Part shown: one piece after another, positions 1-5,970 of the stretch
Position numbering within the stretch: position 1 is the first letter of the stretch
Layout of the letters: each line of letters starts with the position of its first letter
From: DAOQAK01 sp043801235
GTDB taxonomy: Bacteria; Bacteroidota; Bacteroidia; Bacteroidales; CG2-30-32-10
Reading direction: 5' to 3'
Assembly (NCBI GenBank): GCA_043801235.1
Contig: JAZDMF010000004.1
Location: forward strand, 1-6,610
DNA: 6,610 nucleotides
Made by a program: the position numbers and the translations under genes
The notes under the pieces: generated by a model
Databases searched by the model: none
Told to the model about the DNA's origin: nothing
What the model saw: only the letters and a program-made list of their open reading frames with translations

Positions 1-1485
1 TTCCACATGCACGCTTCCCTGTGCAATACATGCAAGGACTCTGGCTGCAGCAGCTCTTGCCTGTGATACAGAATCAGGGATATCTTTCGGCCCCTGGCAG
101 GTTCCCACAATATAAACTCCATCGGTAGTGGTGGCAACAGGATCGAGTTTAGGGTGCCTTTCAATATAGAATGAATTGCCGCACATGCTTATTCCCACTG
201 CATGAGCAATTTCTTTTGCATTATCATGCGCTTCTACTCCCACCATTAATACTACCATATCTGCAGGAACAGCGATTGATTTGCCCGAAAGTTTTTCCTC
301 CAGTTCAATTGTCATTTTACCGGCTGAATGCGGATCTGATTTTATAATTTTAGGTAACTCATTCTGCTGATCAAACATGAAAAATTTAATTTTTCTCCGG
401 GAAGATAATGTATATAATTCTTCAGCATCTTTTCCGAACGCTCTCATGTCGGCATAAATATCAAAGATATGGGCTTTAGGAAGTCCGGAGCGTATCTGAT
501 TGGCGAATTTCAGAGCAGTCATACAGCAAGTACGGGAGCAGTATTCATGATAATTTTTGTTACGGCTTCCCACACAATGGATGATAGCAATATATTTTGG
601 CTCGGCCATATCTTTTGTGAGAATATTGCCCTTATTCAGTATTTTTTCAAACTCAAGTGAAGTAACTACGTCTGGAAATTTTCCATATCCGTACTGTTCA
701 ATTCTGCCCGGATCGAAAGGTTTCAGGCCGGTAGCAACAATAACATTACCGAATTTCAATGGAGTTTCTTTACCATTTTTGCCAAAAACAGTTGTCTCAA
801 AATTTCCTATATACCCGAATACCTGTTTTATTTCAGATTCAGAAAACAATTCGATATGGGAATGTTTTTTTACCCTTGAAATAAGGGGAAATAAAATCTG
901 ATTTGCACCGGATAAATAAGGGAAGGTGGAATCAACATCAGCAACAATGCCACCCAGTTTTTCGGTTTTTTCAACCAGAAAAACTTTTTTTCCTGCATCA
1001 GCAATTTCAAGCGCTGCAGTAATACCAGCTATGCCACCGCCAATAACTAAAGTAGCGGGGTCAATATCCACAGTTCTTTCATCCAGAGCTTCATGAAAAT
1101 AGACACGATTTACAGCCGCGGCTATCAATGCTTTTGCTTTTTTTGTCGCTTCTGCCCTGTCGGTATGCACCCATGAATCCTGTTCACGGATATTTGCCAT
1201 CTCAAAGAAGTATGGATTAAGTCCGGCTTTTGCCAGGGTCTTTCTAAACGTCAGTTCATGCATCCGTGGCGAACAGGCTGCAACAACAATACGGTTAAGG
1301 TTGTTTTCTTTAATATCTTTAATAATAAGATCCTGTCCCGGATCAGAGCACATATATTTGTAATCCTTTGAAACAACAACATTGGGCAGATTCCCAATTT
1401 CTTTGGAAACAGATTCAACATCCACCATAAGAGAAATGTTTGTGCCGCACCAGCAAACGTATACGCCTATTCTTGCTTCTTCCAT
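1..1485 (-). CDS. HdrA-like FAD/iron-sulfur oxidoreductase subunit (3' end cut off by the window)
   Basis: Cytoplasmic flavoprotein of the heterodisulfide reductase subunit A family (HdrA/QmoA/QmoB), expected to route electrons between Fe-S partners through FAD. 495 residues are visible and the frame is still open at base 1. The N-terminal HdrA domain is intact, with C11-W-C13-G, C46 in YMCSDPG and C71 in AACSPR: four cysteines fitting one [4Fe-4S] cluster. A Rossmann FAD motif VIGGGIAGI lies at 147-155, and the family motif HCVGSR (303-308) with YCSRTCC (315-321) follows. The CQGPKDIPD signature is near 463-471. Oddly, the inserted ferredoxin domain usual in HdrA is missing: only about 17 residues separate GNF (227-229) from GNVIVATG (246-253). 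The usual DCxxC before it reads SGANQ (192-196). ATG at 1485 is chosen because the conserved N-terminal domain begins right there; no Shine-Dalgarno is seen. Downstream ferredoxin or MvhD-like domains may lie outside the window. Confidence 0.9.
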   Translation of the reverse strand, partial: MEEARIGVYVCWCGTNISLMVDVESVSKEIGNLPNVVVSKDYKYMCSDPGQDLIIKDIKENNLNRIVVAACSPRMHELTFRKTLAKAGLNPYFFEMANIREQDSWVHTDRAEATKKAKALIAAAVNRVYFHEALDERTVDIDPATLVIGGGIAGITAALEIADAGKKVFLVEKTEKLGGIVADVDSTFPYLSGANQILFPLISRVKKHSHIELFSESEIKQVFGYIGNFETTVFGKNGKETPLKFGNVIVATGLKPFDPGRIEQYGYGKFPDVVTSLEFEKILNKGNILTKDMAEPKYIAIIHCVGSRNKNYHEYCSRTCCMTALKFANQIRSGLPKAHIFDIYADMRAFGKDAEELYTLSSRRKIKFFMFDQQNELPKIIKSDPHSAGKMTIELEEKLSGKSIAVPADMVVLMVGVEAHDNAKEIAHAVGISMCGNSFYIERHPKLDPVATTTDGVYIVGTCQGPKDIPDSVSQARAAAARVLACIAQGSVHVE

Positions 1486-1580
1486 TTTGATTATATTTAT
1501 AGATTCAATGATTTCATGTGTGTAAAATTTTGTCTGTTCTGAAATTCAATGTGTTGAGGAAGGTGATTTTTTTGTTACCT

Positions 1581-1609
1581 GCCTGCCGGCAAGGCAGGCT
1601 CGCTCCCAC
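1581..1609 (-). repeat. REP-like hairpin with GTGG head
   Basis: GCCTGCC (1581-1587) and GGCAGGC (1593-1599) form a perfect 7-bp stem around a 5-base loop GGCAA. On the minus strand the hairpin is preceded by GTGGGAGCGA, whose GTGG lies at 1606-1609. A GTGG-type tetranucleotide just 5' of a GC-rich imperfect palindrome is the layout of bacterial REP elements mobilised by RAYT transposases. The element is far richer in G+C than its surroundings. No T-run follows the stem on either strand, so it does not look like a standard intrinsic terminator. Assignment as REP is inference, because only one copy is visible. Confidence 0.5.
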
Positions 1610-1633
1610 AACCGCAACAATAGCTAGCTCGTG

Positions 1634-1722
1634 AATATCCATGCATAAGTCAATCTGAAATTGAAATCCTACTCGAATTTTATTCATCACGGTTGGTGCA
1701 AATTTTCGTTTGCATGGATATT
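1634..1722. repeat. 12-bp inverted repeat bounding an 89-bp segment
   Basis: AATATCCATGCA at 1634-1645 is matched by its exact reverse complement TGCATGGATATT at 1711-1722, with 65 bp between the arms. The right arm ends directly against the stop codon of the QmoC-like gene. It could be the ends of a small non-autonomous element or a long-looped RNA stem. No target-site duplication was recognised. Confidence 0.45.
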
Positions 1723-2868
1723 TCATAAAATTATTTTTTCTTTTTTTGCAGCTTTTTTCAGGTTTGCGAAATAAATGGCTACTGGTCTGTATGCTAAATG
1801 CGACCATTTAGAAAATGGTACTTCTATCATCAGCATAGGTACCAGAACCATCAGGTGAATTAAGTATGTAACGTAGGTTGCTATAGGATGTCCATACACC
1901 CTGAAAAAATGAAGAAGGATACCTGATAATGTAGTTACAAATAATAAAATTAAAAAGGTCCAGTCGGTAAAATGTGAGTACTTCCCGTTCTCTTTATTTT
2001 TTTTGAACCTGTTTACCGAGAAATACACGACGCCTACAAAAAGTCCTATCGTTGAAATATAGCCAAGCAATCGTTGTGGATGCCATACCGGATGAACGGT
2101 ATCGGTTTGAAACCATTCCAGAAAGCCAACAATCATAGTAAACAACATCACATAACTAAGCATTAAGAATAAATGGATAACCCAATAAGATTTTGAATCA
2201 TCACATTTCTTAAGTTTTTTTTGCGTGAAAAAATTCCAGATAAGTGAAAATATTTCTGTTATATAGGCAGTGAACGGGATTTTTATGGATTTATCCTTCA
2301 CGATAATTTTTAACCACATATTGAAGACATTCGAGATAAGCAAAAATGCCAGCAAGGCAGCCATCGCCCAGTCGCCGATATGAATTGTTTTCCATGACGC
2401 AAAAGAATTGATTAAAACACCTCCGTCATTTCCAATCCATGCTGAAGCATCGCCTGAAGGAAAAATAGTATAACGGGTATAAAGCAATAATACACCTATT
2501 GCTATAATTATAATAGCAGCTATTTCAAAAAATTTTGACGTGTATATTTTCCTTGCAATGCCGGTCCAGTCATAAAGAGAAGTTAAATATCTTCTAAGTG
2601 ACATCATTAACTCGCCGGGGTTTGCATCGCGCGGGCAGGTTTTGCTGCAATCGCCGCAATAATAACATAACCAGGGTTCCACACTTGATACTAATTCATC
2701 TTTTAATCCAATCTGGAGTAACCGGATTTCTTTTCTTGGAAATAAACTTCCGTTTTCTGTCAACGGGCAAAGTGCTGTGCAATTGCCGCAGTGAAAACAT
2801 TCATTCCAGTCGCCGGTGCCGTATTTTTTTAAATTGTCACATAAATTGGGATCTATCTTTTGTCTCAT
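1723..2868 (-). CDS. QmoC-like membrane subunit: HdrC-type 4Fe-4S domain fused to a cytochrome b-type domain
   Basis: Membrane anchor of a Qmo/Hdr-type complex, expected to exchange electrons between cytoplasmic Fe-S subunits and the quinone pool. The 381-residue product has two cluster motifs in its N-terminal part: C24-x2-C27-x2-C30-x3-C34-P and C68-x2-C71-x2-C74-x3-C78-P. About six hydrophobic segments follow, near 113-131, 164-183, 228-250, 265-285, 303-320 and 330-352. Histidines H163, H232, H320 and H338 lie in or beside them and are possible heme b ligands. This HdrC-HdrE-like fusion and its length match QmoC. The start is placed at 2868, not at the longer in-frame ATG at 2919: AGGAGG sits 9 nt upstream, and the alternative would overlap the preceding gene by 32 bp and add a basic tail not expected in the family. 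It lies 19 bp after the 599-residue HdrA-like gene, so the two are almost certainly cotranscribed. DsrM/TmcC-type proteins are less likely because of the N-terminal cluster domain. Confidence 0.9.
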   Translation of the reverse strand: MRQKIDPNLCDNLKKYGTGDWNECFHCGNCTALCPLTENGSLFPRKEIRLLQIGLKDELVSSVEPWLCYYCGDCSKTCPRDANPGELMMSLRRYLTSLYDWTGIARKIYTSKFFEIAAIIIIAIGVLLLYTRYTIFPSGDASAWIGNDGGVLINSFASWKTIHIGDWAMAALLAFLLISNVFNMWLKIIVKDKSIKIPFTAYITEIFSLIWNFFTQKKLKKCDDSKSYWVIHLFLMLSYVMLFTMIVGFLEWFQTDTVHPVWHPQRLLGYISTIGLFVGVVYFSVNRFKKNKENGKYSHFTDWTFLILLFVTTLSGILLHFFRVYGHPIATYVTYLIHLMVLVPMLMIEVPFSKWSHLAYRPVAIYFANLKKAAKKEKIIL

Positions 2869-2877
2869 ATCATTTTT

Positions 2878-2883
2878 CCTCCT
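2878..2883 (-). promoter_or_regulatory. Strong Shine-Dalgarno deciding the QmoC-like start
   Basis: A perfect AGGAGG on the minus strand sits 9 nt before the ATG at 2868, inside the 19-bp gap after the HdrA-like stop codon. It also precedes an out-of-frame ATG-ATA-TGA mini-frame, which I consider accidental. It is the only consensus Shine-Dalgarno among the starts in this window. Confidence 0.75.
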
Positions 2884-2887
2884 GAAT

Positions 2888-4687
2888 TTAAATTTGAATG
2901 CTTTTTGCATTTGCTTCAACTGTTTCTAAAGGAATATCTTTAATGCTTTTGTGAATTTTACCATTAATGATGCTCTGAATTACCCTTGATGCAGCGGCAG
3001 ATGCCTGTGCAACGGTATCGGGAATATCTTTGGGCCCCTGGCATACTCCGGCAATTGAAATCCCGCCGGTGAATGTACTTACAGGGTCAATATTATAATT
3101 CGATTCGGAAAACCAGCCGTCATCATTAACGGAGATACCTAAAATTTTTCCCATTTCACCAGCATCATTCCTTGGTTCAAGTCCTACTGATAATACAACC
3201 ATATCAACCTGCTGCTCTATTAATTTGTCATTTAATATATCTTCGCTGCGTAAAATCAGTTTTCCGTTTTTTTCTTCTATTTTTGCAGTACGTCCCCGGA
3301 TAATATGGACACCTTCATTTTTAATTCTTTCATAAAATTCTTCGTATCCTTTGCCGAAAGCACGCATATCAATAAAGTATTCATAGACCTTTGCACCATG
3401 TAATTTTTCTTCAGCCAGGTGGGCTAATTTCAGGGAATACATACAACAGACACGTGAGCAATATTTATTATAATTTACGTCTCTGCTTCCCACACAATGA
3501 ATAATAGCAACACATTCCGGTTCGCCACTTTCCATAGTGAAGACAGGGTTCCCTTTTTTGTTTTTTGTCCTGTATGTAATTTTTCCTTCGGTCGGACCGG
3601 AAGCATTAAGAAGCCTTTCAAATTCGAGTGAAGTAAGAACGTTGGGAAATTTTCCGTATCCGAATTGTTCAATCCGTTCAGCGTCGAATGTCTTGAAACC
3701 GGTTGCAACAATAATATTGCCGACAGTAATTTCAACTTCTTCATCTTTTTCATCAAGGTTAATGCAGAAATTAACAGGGCAAGCTTTAACACATACTCCG
3801 CATTTCCCATCCTTAACATACCGGCAATTTTCAGCATCGATCAGGTACTTATTCGGCACTGCCTGGGGGAAAGGGATATAAATTGCTTTTCTTAATGTTG
3901 TGTTAGCATCAAATTCGCTTGGTACAGATGACGGGCATTTCAATGTGCAGTTACCACAACCTATACAAGAGGCCAGATCAACACGCCTGGCTTTTTTCAA
4001 AATATTGACTTTATAATTACCAGGTTCTCCGGTTACTTTTTTTACCTCGCAATAAGTCATTAATTTAATATTAGAGTGCTGACCTACTTCAACCATTTTG
4101 GGAGTTAATATACATGCCGCGCAGTCGAGGGTAGGAAATGTCTTATCAAACATGGCCATGTGTCCGCCGATGGTAGCAGCCCGTTCAACCAGATAAACTT
4201 TGTTGTTGCTGTTCGCAATTTCGAGCGAAGCCTGGATTCCGGCAATTCCGCCTCCAATAACAAGTGTATCGGGATGTACAGGTAGACTTTCAGGAACAAT
4301 GGCCATCTCGAAAGGTACGCCATATATGGCACAGGCTAACACAGCCTTTGCGTGTTCCGTATCGGCTTTTGATATAATACCGTAATCCCTGAAACTTGCC
4401 AGAATAATTTCTTTGGGATCCTTTCCTGCAATTATCATGGCTTTGGAGAAGAAATTTTTTATGATTCCGGGCATATCACCGGCAAGTACTATTCTTCCAA
4501 CATGATTATCCTTGATTTTGCAGGCAAATGAAATGGGATCATGTAAGGAGAGTTTGCCGTATTCCCATATAACTGAAACTTCAGGGAACTTTTTTAAATA
4601 TGACTTTAACTCAGAGGTGTCTACTGCATCTTTTTTTTCTTTGTTGATATTGAAAAAAAAGACTCCGATTGATGCTTTTTCCCCCAT
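2888..4687 (-). CDS. HdrA-like FAD/iron-sulfur oxidoreductase subunit with inserted ferredoxin domain
   Basis: Cytoplasmic flavin and Fe-S subunit of the HdrA family, complete at 599 residues (HdrA is usually about 650). The N-terminal HdrA domain (about 1-135) is recognisable but degenerate: where the family has a CxCG motif it reads FFFNI, so that cluster is probably lost. FAD motif VIGGGIAG is at 143-150, followed by DCAACILTPKM (188-198). An inserted ferredoxin domain follows, with C241-x2-C244-x2-C247-x3-C251-P and a second set C288, C296, C299, C303-P. HCVGSR (397-402) with YCSRVCC (409-415) and CQGPKDIPD (549-557) are standard family signatures. The C-terminal two-cluster ferredoxin typical of methanogen HdrA is absent; the chain ends soon after the FAD domain. 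ATG 4687 has no clear Shine-Dalgarno. It lies 42 bp after the Crp-type gene and 19 bp before the QmoC-like gene. Distantly paralogous to the truncated gene at 1-1485. Confidence 0.93.
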   Translation of the reverse strand: MGEKASIGVFFFNINKEKKDAVDTSELKSYLKKFPEVSVIWEYGKLSLHDPISFACKIKDNHVGRIVLAGDMPGIIKNFFSKAMIIAGKDPKEIILASFRDYGIISKADTEHAKAVLACAIYGVPFEMAIVPESLPVHPDTLVIGGGIAGIQASLEIANSNNKVYLVERAATIGGHMAMFDKTFPTLDCAACILTPKMVEVGQHSNIKLMTYCEVKKVTGEPGNYKVNILKKARRVDLASCIGCGNCTLKCPSSVPSEFDANTTLRKAIYIPFPQAVPNKYLIDAENCRYVKDGKCGVCVKACPVNFCINLDEKDEEVEITVGNIIVATGFKTFDAERIEQFGYGKFPNVLTSLEFERLLNASGPTEGKITYRTKNKKGNPVFTMESGEPECVAIIHCVGSRDVNYNKYCSRVCCMYSLKLAHLAEEKLHGAKVYEYFIDMRAFGKGYEEFYERIKNEGVHIIRGRTAKIEEKNGKLILRSEDILNDKLIEQQVDMVVLSVGLEPRNDAGEMGKILGISVNDDGWFSESNYNIDPVSTFTGGISIAGVCQGPKDIPDTVAQASAAASRVIQSIINGKIHKSIKDIPLETVEANAKSIQI

Positions 4688-4729
4688 AATGATTTTTTTA
4701 TAAATGGTTAAATTATTTTCATTGATATT

Positions 4730-5395
4730 TTAATATGCTCTTTTCAGACAAATACTTTCCAGCCTTTTGAAATCCAGAAATTCAATAGCGCATCCATGAA
4801 CAGTAATTATTTCCCTTTTTTTGAATTTACTTAATGCCCTTATCACCGTCTCAGTCCGGAACCCGATAATTTCGGCAAGGCTCTTCCTTGAAATTTTTAT
4901 TGTTTTTTTCCTGGAGTGTAATGAAGCAGAAAGTACAAGAAGGGTTTCGGCAAGCCTTTCTTCAACCGTTTTATCGGAGATTGAAATGATCCTGTTTTCT
5001 GCATTATTGAGCTGCTCGCATAATTTTACTACCAATTGACGGGAAAAACCAGGATTTTTTTTCATTAATTCTGACAAATCTGATATTGAAATAAAACATA
5101 TAATGGAATCATCAAACACAGTTCCTGTGGTTGAATTTTGTTTGCCTTTGTTGAAAGTTACTGTTCCCAGCAAATCTCCTGATGTGGCAATTTTTATGAT
5201 TCTTTCATTTCCTTCTTTATCTGATCTTGAGATTTTCACTATCCCGTCAATCAGCAAAAAAATTCCTTCCGGAAGGTCTCCTTCCTGAAACAAAATCGTG
5301 TCTTTTTTATAAAGTTTTTTATTTATTTCTATTAAACCCTGCCAGTTTTTATAGTAACCGGCAGTATTCCATGGAGTATGAACAGTTGTATTCAT
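4730..5395 (-). CDS. Crp/Fnr-family transcriptional regulator
   Basis: Predicted cytoplasmic DNA-binding regulator of 221 residues, the normal length for the family. An N-terminal cyclic-nucleotide-binding-type beta barrel covers about 25-110, with the typical turn FQEGDLPEGIFLLIDG at 36-51. A long dimerisation helix follows at about 113-150 and a winged helix-turn-helix at about 165-212. The recognition helix RTETVIRALSKF (180-191) keeps the Glu and Arg that contact DNA in Crp and Fnr. The cAMP phosphate-binding cassette is not evident (GDLLGTVTF, 73-81). There is no N-terminal cysteine cluster of the Fnr kind; the only cysteines are C100, C126, C202 and C216. The ligand is therefore unknown: heme, a nucleotide, or none. 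As first gene of the minus-strand run, 42 bp before the HdrA-like gene, it probably controls this operon and perhaps itself. ATG 5395 has no Shine-Dalgarno. Confidence 0.9.
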   Translation of the reverse strand: MNTTVHTPWNTAGYYKNWQGLIEINKKLYKKDTILFQEGDLPEGIFLLIDGIVKISRSDKEGNERIIKIATSGDLLGTVTFNKGKQNSTTGTVFDDSIICFISISDLSELMKKNPGFSRQLVVKLCEQLNNAENRIISISDKTVEERLAETLLVLSASLHSRKKTIKISRKSLAEIIGFRTETVIRALSKFKKREIITVHGCAIEFLDFKRLESICLKRAY

Positions 5396-5451
5396 TAATA
5401 TGATTAAATTTGCAATAAAAGTATTACCTCTGTAAGAAATCAGAAATAGAA

Positions 5452-5466
5452 TAAATCCGTGATTTA
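5452..5466. promoter_or_regulatory. Palindromic candidate operator
   Basis: TAAATC-CGT-GATTTA is a perfect 6-bp inverted repeat with a 3-bp spacer, ending 57 bp before the ATG of the Crp-type gene. Its size would suit a dimeric helix-turn-helix protein. It does not match the Fnr consensus TTGAT-N4-ATCAA or the Crp consensus TGTGA-N6-TCACA, so the binding protein is unknown; autoregulation by the adjacent Crp-type protein is one option. Confidence 0.4.
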
Positions 5467-5475
5467 GTAAAGGTT

Positions 5476-5506
5476 TTTTACGCAGAATAATGTGGTATTT
5501 TACGCA
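5476..5506 (+). repeat. Direct repeat TTTTACGCA x2, candidate tandem binding site
   Basis: TTTTACGCA occurs at 5476-5484 and again at 5498-5506, exactly 22 bp apart, about two helical turns, so both copies would face the same side of the DNA. The second copy lies about 20 bp upstream of the weak -7-like GAATTTTG at 5518, where an activator would touch RNA polymerase if that promoter is real. It could equally repress the divergent promoter. The binding protein is unknown. Confidence 0.45.
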
Positions 5507-5566
5507 ATTATTTTTTAGAATTTTGATTAATATTGAAAAAAGAATTATTTATTAAACAAAATTGTT

Positions 5567-5968
5567 ATGAAGAAATTTAAAATTTTACTTGTTGATGATG
5601 ACCCGGATATCATCAGGGCATTACAGGTTATGCTGGAAAATCAGCAATACATTGTTGTTACTGCCAGAAATAAAGCTGAAGGGATTCAGAGAGTTAATGA
5701 AGAAAATCCTGATCTGGCCATACTCGATGTAATGATGGATACCACTCAGGAAGGATTTGAAATGGCAAGGGAGTTAAAAAAAGATATAAAATACAAAAGT
5801 TTACCCATAATCCTGCTTACAAGCATCGACAGTAAAACCGGCGTTAACTTTAAATCTGCTGCCGGTGAAGATGATTTGATCCCTGTAAATGCATACATCG
5901 AAAAGTCGGCACCTCCTCATGAATTAATAGCAGAAATTAAAAGAATTCTCTCTTTAAAAGCAAAATAA
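5567..5968 (+). CDS. Single-domain response regulator (receiver domain only)
   Basis: Cytoplasmic CheY-like receiver of 133 residues with no DNA-binding or output domain. Acidic pocket residues are in DDDP (10-13), the phospho-accepting aspartate is D54 in ILDVMM, the switch threonine is T85 in LLTS, and the conserved lysine is K113. The usual K-P after that lysine is K-S (KSAPP, 113-117), an uncommon substitution. The insert between the phospho-aspartate and the next helix (DTTQEGFEMA, 58-67) and the DDLIPV stretch (102-107) resemble stand-alone receivers I recall from anaerobic sulfate reducers and relatives. Its stop is 2 bp before the sensor kinase start, so the two are likely a pair; output is presumably by protein contact or phosphorelay. 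ATG 5567 has no Shine-Dalgarno but directly precedes the receiver fold. Confidence 0.93.
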   Translation: MKKFKILLVDDDPDIIRALQVMLENQQYIVVTARNKAEGIQRVNEENPDLAILDVMMDTTQEGFEMARELKKDIKYKSLPIILLTSIDSKTGVNFKSAAGEDDLIPVNAYIEKSAPPHELIAEIKRILSLKAK

Positions 5969-5970
5969 TT

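Larger units (their letters stand above)
1486..1722. other. Intergenic gap with repeat structures, no convincing gene
   Basis: The stretch between the QmoC-like gene and the truncated HdrA-like gene is longer than the other gaps in this operon (19 and 42 bp). It holds a GC-rich REP-like hairpin and a 12-bp inverted repeat, listed separately. A 70-codon minus-strand frame starts at 1726, overlapping the QmoC-like stop as ATGA, and runs to 1514. Its product resembles nothing I know and includes the hairpin sequence, so I treat it as noncoding. No clear promoter is visible before the ATG at 1485, so whether the last gene is cotranscribed with the others is open. Confidence 0.6.
5396..5566. promoter_or_regulatory. 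Divergent promoter/operator region
   Basis: These 171 bp separate the Crp-led minus-strand operon from the plus-strand two-component genes, so promoters for both should lie here. The region is strongly A/T-rich and contains a 15-bp palindrome nearer the Crp gene and a 9-mer direct repeat nearer the response regulator. Weak matches to the Bacteroidota -7 element TAnnTTTG are GAATTTTG at 5518-5525 (plus) and TACTTTTA on the minus strand near 5416-5423. Neither has a convincing -33 partner, so exact promoters are not called. Confidence 0.6.

Noticed and set aside
469..901. Plus-strand open frames opposite the left HdrA-like gene.
   Set aside because: They are antisense to a well-supported conserved gene and have no homology-like features of their own.
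1581..1599. GC-rich hairpin as an intrinsic terminator.
   Set aside because: No T-run follows the stem in either direction; the A/T tract lies on the wrong side for the plus-strand reading and becomes an A-run on the minus strand.
1514..1807. Open minus-strand frame of 97 codons, or 70 codons from the ATGA overlap at 1726.
   Set aside because: It shares its 5' part with the QmoC-like gene in another frame, runs through the REP-like hairpin and inverted repeat, and encodes no recognisable family or fold.
1723..2919. Longer start for the QmoC-like gene at 2919.
   Set aside because: It would overlap the upstream gene by 32 bp and lacks a good ribosome site, whereas ATG 2868 has a perfect AGGAGG 9 nt upstream.
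1..4687. Calling the locus a canonical qmoABC operon of a sulfate reducer.
   Set aside because: Gene order and domain content of the two HdrA-like proteins differ from QmoA and QmoB, and no sulfate-reduction gene is in view.
5524..5537. TTGATTAATATTGA as an Fnr-type box.
   Set aside because: The right half reads ATTGA instead of the needed ATCAA, so it lacks the dyad symmetry of TTGAT-N4-ATCAA.
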